A stretch of DNA of 64,000 nt, from contig NZ_VFQE01000001.1 in assembly GCF_006717095.1 (NCBI RefSeq), positions 2,852,001 through 2,916,000 of the forward strand. The letters are read 5' to 3'. The stretch is from Blastococcus colisei. GTDB taxonomy: Bacteria; Actinomycetota; Actinomycetes; Mycobacteriales; Geodermatophilaceae. The first letter of the stretch is position 1; the number at the start of each line of letters is the position of its first letter. The notes beneath the pieces are model-generated. The model was given only the letters and a program-made list of their open reading frames with translations. It made no database searches and had not been told where the DNA came from. The position numbers and the translations under genes are program-made. Below, piece after piece: positions 46,117 through 53,961 of the stretch.

Positions 46117-47036
46117 CGATCGACCCGAGCCAGGGCAAGGATCCCCGGGAGAGCACGAATCCGGAGTACGAGTTCGACCGTCCGGTCGCCGACTCCGACG
46201 CCCCCGGCGGCTCCGTGACCGAGTCGACGACACGGGCCGCGCAGCAGGCCGGACAGGAGCTGTCCCCCGCCGAGCTCGCCGCCACCCGCGGGGAGCACGA
46301 GCGCCTCGCAGAGGGCGCGCTCGTGCGGGCCGACGAACTGATCGCCGGGTACGTGCCCGGGGTCAACATCCTCAACGGCTGCGACTTCTACCTGCAGGAC
46401 GGCGAGCTCGTCGGCATCATCGGGCCCAACGGCGCCGGCAAGTCGACGCTGCTGAAGGCGCTCTTCGGTCTCATCCCGGTGCGCTCCGGCTCCGTCACCT
46501 TGCGGGGCGAGGACATCACCGCGGCTCCGGCTCACCGGCTGGTCTCTCTCGGGGTCGGCTACGTGCCGCAGAACAACAACGTGTTCCCCTCGCTGACCAT
46601 CGAGGAGAACATGCAGATGGGCGTCTACCTGCGCCCGAAGAGCTTCCGGGACCGCTTCGACTACGTGGCGGAGCTCTTCCCCATGCTCGGCCAGCGGCGC
46701 CGCACCAAGGCGGGTGCCCTGTCCGGCGGCGAGCGTCAGATGGTGGCGATGGGCCGGGCGCTGATGATGGAGCCCTCGGTCCTCCTGCTCGACGAGCCGT
46801 CTGCCGGCCTCTCGCCGGCGTACCAGGACGAGGTGTTCATCCGGTGCCGCCGGATCAACGCGACCGGCGTCTCCATCATCATGGTGGAGCAGAACGCACG
46901 TCGGTGCCTGCAGATCTGCGACCGCGGTTACGTCCTCGACCAGGGGCGCAACGCGTACACGGCCACCGGGGAATCGCTCATGCACGACCCGAAGGTCATC
47001 GAGCTGTACCTGGGGACCCTCGCGAAGGCTCAGTAG
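46113..47036 (+). CDS. livF: ABC transporter ATPase LivF
   Basis: 307 residues, again longer than the usual 235. Residues 1-68 form an acidic, Pro/Glu-rich extension; the ATPase follows with Walker A GPNGAGKST (104-112), the Q-loop QNNNVFPSLTIEENM, signature LSGGERQMVAMGRALM, Walker B LLLDEPSAGLSP and VEQNARRCL. ATGA overlap with livG. Last gene of the operon, followed by a strong terminator. Confidence 0.93.
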   Translation: MTIDPSQGKDPRESTNPEYEFDRPVADSDAPGGSVTESTTRAAQQAGQELSPAELAATRGEHERLAEGALVRADELIAGYVPGVNILNGCDFYLQDGELVGIIGPNGAGKSTLLKALFGLIPVRSGSVTLRGEDITAAPAHRLVSLGVGYVPQNNNVFPSLTIEENMQMGVYLRPKSFRDRFDYVAELFPMLGQRRRTKAGALSGGERQMVAMGRALMMEPSVLLLDEPSAGLSPAYQDEVFIRCRRINATGVSIIMVEQNARRCLQICDRGYVLDQGRNAYTATGESLMHDPKVIELYLGTLAKAQ

Positions 47037-47057
47037 CCCTCGCTCCGCCCCACCGGC

Positions 47058-47095
47058 GGCGCCGGCCCCTCCCCCTGCGGGGAGGGGCCGGCGCC
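47058..47095 (+). terminator. Terminator of livHMGF
   Basis: A 17-bp perfect stem (47058-47074 with 47079-47095) with loop CTGC begins 22 nt after the livF stop. Confidence 0.85.
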
Positions 47096-47215
47096 GTGCT
47101 GCGTCCCGCCCTACGGCCCGGACGCCTCGGCGCTCCCCCCACCCCACGTCCGGGCGCTGCCGTGCCTCGTGCGCTCCGACCGGCGCAGGGCGGATCTCCG
47201 ACACCGGCCGCACAG

Positions 47216-47255
47216 CACAGTGGCCCGGCACCGTGAACGGTGCCGGGCCACTGTG
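47216..47255 (-). terminator. Terminator of livK
   Basis: A 19-bp perfect inverted repeat (47216-47234 with 47237-47255) lies 35 nt downstream of the livK stop on the minus strand. Together with the livF terminator it fills most of the 253-nt convergent gap. Confidence 0.85.
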
Positions 47256-47289
47256 ATGGCGTCCCGCGGATCGCAGATCCGCGGCTACC

Positions 47290-48627
47290 TCAGCGCTGGG
47301 GGCCGATGCCCTGAGCGTTGAGGCCCTCGATGATGCGGGCCGACTCCTCGAAGCCGATGACCACGATGGCGTCGGGGTTGAAGTCCACCATCTCCTGGAT
47401 CTCGGCGTCGAAGTTCGCCGCCTGCGGGTCGTAGGTCAGCGTCTGGATGCTGTCCTCGGACAGACCACTGTCGATCAGGTTCTCGACGGTGTTCTCCATC
47501 AGGCCGGTGCCGTACGGGTCGTTCAGGGCCATGATGCCGACCGTGTTGTTGCCGTCCTCGATGATCAGGTCGGCCAGGGCGCGGGCCTGCAGGGTGTCCG
47601 GCGGGGCGGTGCGGAAGTACAGCCCGCTGTCGTCGTAGTTCGTGAACTGGTCCGACGTGTTGGCCGGCGAGAACTGCACCACGCCGGCACCGGTGATCCG
47701 GTCGATGACCGTGAGGCTCACGCCCGAGGACGCCGCACCGATGATCGCGTCGACGTTCTGCTGGAGCAGGCGGTCGACCGTCTGGGTCGCGGTGTCGGTG
47801 GAGGCGTCGCCGGAGTCACCCTCGACGAGCTGCACCGGCTGACCGAGCACGCCACCGGCGTCGTTGATCTCCTGGACGGCCAGCCGGGCGCCGGCGACCT
47901 CCGGGGGGCCGAGGAAGGCGAGGTTGCCGGTCAGCGGCAGCAGGGTGCCGATGACCAGCGGGTCGGTGGACGTCGCGTTCGGGTCGGCCGGGGCCGGTCC
48001 CTCGTCCGCGGTCGCGTTCTCCGCGTCACCGGCGATGACGAACTCGGTCGCAGAGTCGTCGAGCGAGTTGTCCTCGCCGAACTGCAGGATGCCGAAGCTG
48101 GCCTCCGCGGGCTCGCCGGGGTCGGTGAAGCTCAACGGTCCGGAGACACCGTTGTAGTCGGGGTTCTCACCGTTGTTGACGAGCTCGAGGCACGACGAGT
48201 ACGAGTCGCACTCGGTGCCGCCGCTGGTGACACCGTTGACGTACGGGGCGAACACCGTCGCCTCCGTGCTGCCGGCCAGCTCGGCCGCCAGGGCCGTGAT
48301 GATCGCGGCGTCGTAGGTCTCACCGGCGTAGTTGAAGTCCTGCAGGTTCGGGTCGATGGCGAGCAGCCGGTCGGTGAAGTCGCCGGACAGCTCGGTGAGC
48401 GGCGTGGTTCCCCGCATGCCGGCGAGGGCACCGTCCTCGGTGAAGGATTCACCCAGGGCGTTGCCCATGTTGCCGTCGGTGCCGTAGACGTTGACCTGCT
48501 TCTCGCCGCCGCCGTCGCCGCCTTCAGCAGCGGTGCCGCCGTCGTCCCCGCCGCCGCCGCAGGCGGTGATAGCGAGGAGGGCGGCACCGGTGACGGCGAT
48601 GCTGCGGGCAGTGGTGCCAGTGCGCAT
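47290..48627 (-). CDS. livK: ABC transporter substrate-binding lipoprotein with circularly permuted LivJ/K fold
   Basis: 445 residues from ATG 48627 (GGGAG 8 nt upstream; a TTG at 48630 is possible). Signal peptide with lipobox ITAC (Cys23) and a Gly/Asp linker to about residue 41. Residues about 42-204 (NVYGTDGNMGNALGE, NYAGETYDAAIITALAA, NGVSGPLSFTDPGEPAEAS, FGILQFGED) match what is normally the C-terminal part of type I binding proteins of the LivJ/LivK family (Peripla_BP_6). A 17-residue Pro/Ala/Asp linker follows. Residues about 222-445 (LVIGTLLPLTGNLAFLG, AGARLAVQEINDAGG, SPANTSDQF, DPYGTGL, IVVIGFEESARIIEGLNAQGIGPQ) match what is normally the N-terminal part. The frame is uninterrupted. 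The Cys pair 140/146 (CDSYSSC) matches the family disulfide loop. Convergent to livHMGF, its presumed partners. Confidence 0.9.
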   Translation of the reverse strand: MRTGTTARSIAVTGAALLAITACGGGGDDGGTAAEGGDGGGEKQVNVYGTDGNMGNALGESFTEDGALAGMRGTTPLTELSGDFTDRLLAIDPNLQDFNYAGETYDAAIITALAAELAGSTEATVFAPYVNGVTSGGTECDSYSSCLELVNNGENPDYNGVSGPLSFTDPGEPAEASFGILQFGEDNSLDDSATEFVIAGDAENATADEGPAPADPNATSTDPLVIGTLLPLTGNLAFLGPPEVAGARLAVQEINDAGGVLGQPVQLVEGDSGDASTDTATQTVDRLLQQNVDAIIGAASSGVSLTVIDRITGAGVVQFSPANTSDQFTNYDDSGLYFRTAPPDTLQARALADLIIEDGNNTVGIMALNDPYGTGLMENTVENLIDSGLSEDSIQTLTYDPQAANFDAEIQEMVDFNPDAIVVIGFEESARIIEGLNAQGIGPQR

Positions 48628-48840
48628 CAAGCAACTCCCAGTGTCATCGTTCTCTGCATCGCTGAGCGGGTTCGCAGGACGAACACCGCCGATTGGTGCG
48701 GAGAACCTAACTGCTAAGAGAAACGATGCACCCAGCCTCGCACCGATAGTGATGAGGTCGTGATCTAGAGGTTTCCGGCCGAGAACACGCCGGAACCCAC
48801 CGTCACCGGACGACGGGCCACCCCGCCGGCGGCCGCGGCG
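48628..48840. promoter_or_regulatory. livK promoter region and pdtaR 3' end
   Basis: 213 nt, AT-richer than the surroundings between 48690 and 48775. It must hold the livK promoter. A 7-bp hairpin (48773-48779 with 48789-48795) probably terminates pdtaR. No operator recognised. Confidence 0.4.
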
Positions 48841-49458
48841 TCAGGTCGTCGTGCCCTCCGAGGCGGCCCCGGGAACCGCGTCGGCCACGGCGTCGACGAT
48901 CGACTGGGCGAGCGCCTTCATGGAGGTGCGCTGGTTCATGGCGGTCTGCTGGATCCGGCGGAATGCCTCTGCCTCGGTGATGGACAGGTCCGCCATCAGC
49001 AATCCCTTGGCCTTCTCGACGACCTTGCGCGTCTCCAGCCGCTCCTCGAGCGTGCGCACCTCGCCGTCGAGCGCCGTCATCTCCGAGAAGCGCGCCCGGG
49101 CCACCTCGATGGCCGGCACCAGGTCGTTCTTCGAGAACGGCTTCACCAGGTAGGCCATGGCGCCGGCGTCGCGGGCCCGCTCGACGAGCTCGCGCTGGCT
49201 GAACGCGGTGAGGACGATGACGGGGGCGACGCGGGAGGAGGCGATCTGCTCAGCGGCGGACAGCCCGTCCAGCACCGGCATCTGGATGTCGAGGATGACC
49301 AGGTCAGGCCGCAGTTCGCGCGCACGGTCGACCGCCTGCTGCCCGTCGCCGACCTCCGCGACGACGGAGTAGCCCTCCTCCTCCAGCATCTCCTTGAGGT
49401 CCAGGCGGATGAGCGCCTCGTCCTCGGCGATGATGACCCGGACCGTCTCGGTGCTCAC
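48841..49458 (-). CDS. pdtaR: ANTAR-domain response regulator (PdtaR-like)
   Basis: 205 residues from GTG 49458. Receiver domain with the acidic pair in VIIAEDEALIRLD, phospho-acceptor Asp in LVILDIQMPVLDG and Lys in YLVKPFSKNDL. C-terminal ANTAR RNA-binding domain from about 140: LETRKVVEKAKGLLMADLSITEAEAFRRIQ. M. tuberculosis PdtaR (Rv1626) has the same layout and acts by RNA antitermination with kinase PdtaS. No kinase gene is adjacent here. The open frame to 49545 overlaps the tRNA and is rejected. Confidence 0.92.
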   Translation of the reverse strand: MSTETVRVIIAEDEALIRLDLKEMLEEEGYSVVAEVGDGQQAVDRARELRPDLVILDIQMPVLDGLSAAEQIASSRVAPVIVLTAFSQRELVERARDAGAMAYLVKPFSKNDLVPAIEVARARFSEMTALDGEVRTLEERLETRKVVEKAKGLLMADLSITEAEAFRRIQQTAMNQRTSMKALAQSIVDAVADAVPGAASEGTTT

Positions 49459-49530
49459 GACGGAAGAGTAGCCACGTCGGGTCCGCGGCACCGCACCGCT
49501 ACGCTGCTCCAGCAGCCGGCCCGCCGGCGA

Positions 49531-49604
49531 GCCCCCGTACCCCAATCGGCAGAGGGAGCGGATTCAAAACCCGCGCAGTGTGCGTTCGAGTCGCACCGGG
49601 GGCA
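49531..49604 (+). tRNA. tRNA-Leu (CAA), short variable arm
   Basis: 74 nt. Acceptor GCCCCCG/CGGGGGC, discriminator A. D-arm with CCC/GGG, T-arm GTGCG-TTCGAGT-CGCAC perfect. Loop TTCAAAA gives anticodon CAA. The variable region is only about five bases, unlike the long arm of standard Leu tRNAs, and the anticodon stem has an A-C mismatch next to the loop. I assign Leu from the anticodon; whether it is a normal acceptor is open. Confidence 0.75.
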
Positions 49605-49615
49605 CTGTGCTGGAT

Positions 49616-49636
49616 TCGTCGTCCTCCGGACGACGA
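49616..49636 (+). terminator. Probable terminator of tRNA-Leu
   Basis: Nine perfect base pairs (TCGTCGTCC 49616-49624 with 49628-49636), loop TCC, starting 12 nt after the tRNA. Confidence 0.6.
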
Positions 49637-49816
49637 CCGCGGCCAGGTGCCGTTCCCCTGTGGCGTGAGCCCCTCCCGGCACTCGTCGTGGACCCTTCGG
49701 GCCCGCTCCTCCTGCCGCCTCGCAGGGCGGCTCTCGTCCCAGCGCCTTCGTCTCGCGTCCCGACATGTCTCGGGGACCCTTCGGGCCCCGCTCGGCATGC
49801 CGAATACGGTGGGCGG

Positions 49817-51520
49817 GTGACCGAGCCTGTTCCGCACATGACTCCTGAGCAGTTCCGGCAGCACGGCCACGCGGTCGTCGACTGGATCGCCGACTACTGG
49901 TCGCGGGTCGGCGACTTCCCGGTTCGATCGCAGGTCTCCCCCGGCGAGGTGCGTGCGGCCCTCCCGGCGCAGCCCCCGGAGCAGGGGGAGCCGTTCTCCG
50001 CCGTCCTGGCCGACCTCGAGCGGGTCGTCCTCCCGGGCACGACGCACTGGCAGCACCCCGGCTTCTTCGGCTACTTCCCGGCGAACACCTCCGGCCCGTC
50101 CGTCCTCGGCGACCTCGTCTCCGCGGGCCTCGGCGTCCAGGGCATGTCGTGGGTGACCAGCCCGGCCGCGACCGAGCTCGAGCAACACGTCATGGACTGG
50201 TTCGCCGACCTCCTCGGCCTGCCCGCCTCGTTCCGGTCCACCGGCACCGGCGGGGGCGTCGTCCAGGACTCCAGCTCGGGCGCCAACCTCGTCGCGCTGC
50301 TGGCGGCCCTCTACCGGGTCAGCACCGGCGCCACGGTCCGCCACGGCGTCGAGCCCGAGCGCGCAACCGTGTACGTCTCCGCGGAGACCCACTCCTCCAT
50401 GGAGAAGGCGGTGCGGATCGCCGGACTCGGCAGCGACGCCGTCCGCATCGTCGAGGTCGACGGCGACCTGGCCATGCGCCCGGCGGCCCTGGCCGCCCGG
50501 CTCGAACGTGACGTCGCCCTGGGCTACACCCCCGTGCTGGTCTGCGCCACGGTCGGGACGACGTCGACCACGGCCATCGACCCGCTCGCCCAACTCGGCC
50601 CGATCTGCCAGAAGTACGGCGTGTGGCTGCACGTCGACGCCGCGTATGCGGGGGTCAGCGGGATCGTCCCGGAGCTGCGCGAACTGCAGGCCGGCGTCGA
50701 GTGGGCCGACAGCTACACGACCGACGCCCACAAGTGGCTGCTCACCGGCTTCGACGCCACCCTCTTCTGGGTCGCCGACCGGGCGGCTCTCACCGGCGCG
50801 CTGGCGATCCTGCCCGAGTATCTGCGCAACGCCGCCACGGACGCCGGAGCGGTGGTGGACTTCCGCGACTGGCAGATCCCGCTCGGCCGTCGCTTCCGGG
50901 CCCTGAAGCTCTGGTTCGTGCTCCGCTGGTACGGCGCCGAGGGCCTGCGCGCGCACATCCGCTCGCACGTCGCCATGGCACAGCAGCTGGCCGCGTGGGC
51001 CCGGGCCGACGAGCGCTTCGACGTCGTCGCCCCCCACCCGCTCTCGCTGGTATGCCTGCGTCCGCGATGGTCCGAGGAGGTGGACGCCGACGTCGCGACC
51101 ATGACCCTGCTGGAGCGGCTCAACGACGCCGGCGACGTGTTCCTCACGCACACGAACGTCGGCGGGGAGGCCGTCCTGCGGGTCGCGATCGGCTCCCCGG
51201 CGACCACGCCTGCCCACGTCGAGCGGCTCTGGGCGTCGCTGGGCGAGAACCACGACTTCCTCGCCACCGACTTCGCCGCCGTGGCCGCGGAGCGGGAGGC
51301 CCGGCGGGCAGCGGAGCGCGCCGCGGCCGAGCAGGCCGCCGCGGAGCAGACCGCCGCCGAGCAGGCCGCCGCCGAACAGACCGCGGCTCGGACGGAAGCA
51401 GAGCAGGAGTCGGCAGAGCAGGCCGCGGCAGAGGGGACGCCGAAGCAGGACGTCGAGCCCACCGAGGAGACCGTGCAGGAGACCGCCGAGGCGCCCGTCA
51501 GTCCTTCAACGACCGGATGA
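49817..51520 (+). CDS. PLP-dependent decarboxylase (aromatic-L-amino-acid decarboxylase type)
   Basis: 567 residues from GTG. Group II decarboxylase core (about 1-480): start MTPEQFRQHGHAVVDWIADYW, substrate loop THWQHPGFFGYFPAN, stacking His in SAETHSSMEKA, Asp-x-Ala in LHVDAAYAG and the PLP lysine in TDAHKWLLTGFD. The likely reaction is decarboxylation of an aromatic amino acid; the exact substrate is unknown. The last 80 residues are an Ala/Glu/Gln-rich coiled tail (AAAEQTAAEQ units) absent from typical members. The final 23 nt overlap the convergent tesB gene. The frame continues upstream to 49580 without coding character. Confidence 0.88.
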   Translation: MTEPVPHMTPEQFRQHGHAVVDWIADYWSRVGDFPVRSQVSPGEVRAALPAQPPEQGEPFSAVLADLERVVLPGTTHWQHPGFFGYFPANTSGPSVLGDLVSAGLGVQGMSWVTSPAATELEQHVMDWFADLLGLPASFRSTGTGGGVVQDSSSGANLVALLAALYRVSTGATVRHGVEPERATVYVSAETHSSMEKAVRIAGLGSDAVRIVEVDGDLAMRPAALAARLERDVALGYTPVLVCATVGTTSTTAIDPLAQLGPICQKYGVWLHVDAAYAGVSGIVPELRELQAGVEWADSYTTDAHKWLLTGFDATLFWVADRAALTGALAILPEYLRNAATDAGAVVDFRDWQIPLGRRFRALKLWFVLRWYGAEGLRAHIRSHVAMAQQLAAWARADERFDVVAPHPLSLVCLRPRWSEEVDADVATMTLLERLNDAGDVFLTHTNVGGEAVLRVAIGSPATTPAHVERLWASLGENHDFLATDFAAVAAEREARRAAERAAAEQAAAEQTAAEQAAAEQTAARTEAEQESAEQAAAEGTPKQDVEPTEETVQETAEAPVSPSTTG

Positions 51521-52376
51521 GGCCCTCCTGGGCGACCGTCGCCACGTGCGTGCCGTCGGCCGACCAGATCTTCCCGAAGCACAGCGCCCGCCCCGACGAG
51601 GCGGCCGGGCTGTCGGTCTCGTAGAGGAACCAGTCGTCGGCCCGCACGGGCTGGTGGAACCACACGGCGTGGTCGAGGCTCGCGCCCGCGAAGTCCGGCC
51701 ACCCGCCACCGAGCCGCGCGAAGCCGGCCGACAGCAGCGTCAGGTCGCTCACGAAGGTCAGCGCCGCCGCGTGCACCGCGGGGTTCTCACCCAGCTCGCC
51801 GGCCACGCGCAGCCAGGTCCGGGTCTGCGTGTCCGGCGGGGACTTCGGCGGCGCCGTGAACGGGTCCTGCAGGAAGCGCTGGTCCACGACCCTCCCCATG
51901 GCACCCATCCACGCGGCGCGCTCGCCGTGCTCGGCGACGATCTCGTCCGTGCCGGGCAAGGTCTCGGGCCGCGGCACGTCGGGCATCGGCGTGGAGTGCT
52001 CGGCGACCGCCTTCTCACCGGCGTGGAAGTCGGCGGTGAGCGCGAAGATCGCGACCTCCTCCCCCTTGCGCTCCTGCCAGGCCACGACCCTCCGGGTCGT
52101 GAACGACCGGCCGTCGCGGATGCGGTCGACGGCGTAGCGGATCTCGGCGAAGGGGTCGCCGGGCCGCAGGAAGTAGGAGTGCAGCGAGTGCACGCCGCGC
52201 TCGGGGTCGACCGTCCGTCCGGCCGCCATGAGCGCCTGCCCGGCGACCTGCCCGCCGAAGATCCGCTGGCGCTCGGTGCTCGGGGTCTGACCGACGAAGA
52301 CGTCGGTGTCGCGCTCCTCGAGGCCGAGCACGGCCATGAGCGCCGCGGCCTGGCTGTGCCCTGCGCCGCCGCTCAC
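51498..52376 (-). CDS. tesB: Acyl-CoA thioesterase II
   Basis: 292 residues from GTG 52376, which overlaps the pyk stop (GTGA). Double-hotdog TesB: N-terminal hotdog FGGQVAGQALMAAGRTVDPE and SLHSYFLRPGDP, mid-segment DGRSFTTRRVVAWQ, C-terminal hotdog SLDHAVWFHQPVRADDW and GRALCFGKIW, including the Asp in LDHAVWFH and the Gln near the end (ATVAQEGLIR). The pyk-tesB order matches M. tuberculosis pykA-tesB1. An internal ATG at 52337 is possible. Confidence 0.93.
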   Translation of the reverse strand: MSGGAGHSQAAALMAVLGLEERDTDVFVGQTPSTERQRIFGGQVAGQALMAAGRTVDPERGVHSLHSYFLRPGDPFAEIRYAVDRIRDGRSFTTRRVVAWQERKGEEVAIFALTADFHAGEKAVAEHSTPMPDVPRPETLPGTDEIVAEHGERAAWMGAMGRVVDQRFLQDPFTAPPKSPPDTQTRTWLRVAGELGENPAVHAAALTFVSDLTLLSAGFARLGGGWPDFAGASLDHAVWFHQPVRADDWFLYETDSPAASSGRALCFGKIWSADGTHVATVAQEGLIRSLKD

Positions 52377-53788
52377 GAATCGGTGCCCACCTCGTGCACG
52401 CGGATCAGGTTCGTGGAACCCACCGTGTTCGGGGGGCTGCCGGCGACGACGACGACGCGGTCGCCGACCTTGAGCCGACCGATGGACAGCAGCGAGAAGT
52501 CCACCTGGGCGACCATGTCGTCGGTGTGCTCGACCATGGGCACCAGGAACGTCTCGACGCCCCACGACAGCGCGAGCTGGCTCCGCACGCGCGCGTCGAC
52601 CGTGAAGGCCAGCAGGGGCTGACGCGGGTGCAGGGCCGCCAGCCGACGCGCCGTCTCCCCGGTCTGGGTGAAGGTGGCCAGCGCCTTGACGTCCAGCGCC
52701 TCCCCGACCTCCTTGGCCGCGCGGACGATCGCCCCCGAGCGGGACCGGGAACGCCGCAGCACCTCGGGAACCCAGAGGTGGTCGCTCTCGACGGCGCCGA
52801 TGATGCGCTCCATCGTCCGCACGGCACCGATGGGGTGCGCACCCACCGAGGTCTCCCCCGACAGCATCACCGCGTCCGCGCCGTCCAGGACGGCGTTGGC
52901 GACGTCGGAGGCCTCGGCGCGGGTGGGGCGCGAATTGGTGATCATCGATTCGAGCATCTGGGTGGCCACGATGACCGGCTTGTTGCGCTCGCGGGCGGCC
53001 TGGATCGCGCGCTTCTGCACCAGCGGCACCTGCTCCAGCGCCAGCTCCACGCCGAGGTCGCCGCGGGCGACCATGATCCCGTCGAACGCCTCGACGATCG
53101 CCTCGAGGTTCTCGACCGCCTCGGGCTTCTCGAGCTTCGCGATGACGGGGACGGTGATGTCCTCCTGCGCCATGATGTCGCGGACCAGGTCGAAGTCCGC
53201 CGGCGAGCGGACGAACGACAGCGCGATGAAGTCCGCACCGAGGTGCAGGGCGAAGCGGAGGTCCTCCTCGTCCTTGTCCGACAGGGCCGGGACGCTGACC
53301 GCCACGCCGGGAAGGGACAGCCCCTTGTTGTTCGACACCTCGCCGCCCTCGACGACGAGGCAGAAGACGTCGGGCCCCTCGACCCGGACCACGGTCAGGG
53401 CGAGCTTGCCGTCGTCGACGAGCAGGCGGTCACCGACACGGACGTCGTCGGAGAGGTTCTTGTAGGTCGTGGACACCCGCTCCGCGGTGCCCTCGACGTC
53501 GTCCACCGTGATGCACACCTGGGCGCCGGTCGGCCACTGGACCGGCCCGTCGACGAAGGTGCCCAACCGGATCTTCGGGCCCTGCAGATCGGCGAGGACG
53601 GCGACGGCGTGACCGGTGGCGTCGGAGGCCTCGCGCACCAGCCGATAGGCGTCGGCGTGGTGCTCGTGCGCCCCGTGGCTGAAGTTCAGCCGGGCGACGT
53701 CCATCCCGGACTCGACGAGGGCCGTGACCTGCTCCGGGGAGCTGGTCGCCGGTCCGAGCGTGCAGACGATCTTGGCGCGGCGGGACAT
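52373..53788 (-). CDS. pyk: Pyruvate kinase
   Basis: 471 residues; converts PEP and ADP to pyruvate and ATP. N-terminal MSRRAKIVCTLGPATSS, metal/substrate residues in ARLNFSHGAHEHH, ADLQGPKIRLG, the active-site loop VIAKLEKPEAVENL, and MVARGDLGVELALEQVPLVQK. C-terminal allosteric domain from about 345. ATG 53788; the open frame beyond is non-coding. It lies 173 nt after gltD. Confidence 0.96.
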   Translation of the reverse strand: MSRRAKIVCTLGPATSSPEQVTALVESGMDVARLNFSHGAHEHHADAYRLVREASDATGHAVAVLADLQGPKIRLGTFVDGPVQWPTGAQVCITVDDVEGTAERVSTTYKNLSDDVRVGDRLLVDDGKLALTVVRVEGPDVFCLVVEGGEVSNNKGLSLPGVAVSVPALSDKDEEDLRFALHLGADFIALSFVRSPADFDLVRDIMAQEDITVPVIAKLEKPEAVENLEAIVEAFDGIMVARGDLGVELALEQVPLVQKRAIQAARERNKPVIVATQMLESMITNSRPTRAEASDVANAVLDGADAVMLSGETSVGAHPIGAVRTMERIIGAVESDHLWVPEVLRRSRSRSGAIVRAAKEVGEALDVKALATFTQTGETARRLAALHPRQPLLAFTVDARVRSQLALSWGVETFLVPMVEHTDDMVAQVDFSLLSIGRLKVGDRVVVVAGSPPNTVGSTNLIRVHEVGTDS

Positions 53789-53961
53789 AGGCAGAACGGT
53801 AGTGGGGTGGTCGGCACCACGCTGGACCGCCCTAACCCTCACCCGCGCAGCGTGTGGACCGATCGCGGGGGCCCGGAGGGTCCCCGACCGGGATACGGGA
53901 AACGGCTCCGCGCCGGTCGGGGACGGCACCTGGTCGCGGTGCGGTCCGGAGGACCGCAGTG

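Noticed and set aside
47290-48627. LivK region as two separate or frameshifted genes
   Set aside because: One continuous frame with a single signal peptide and stop; no start or ribosome site before the second half.
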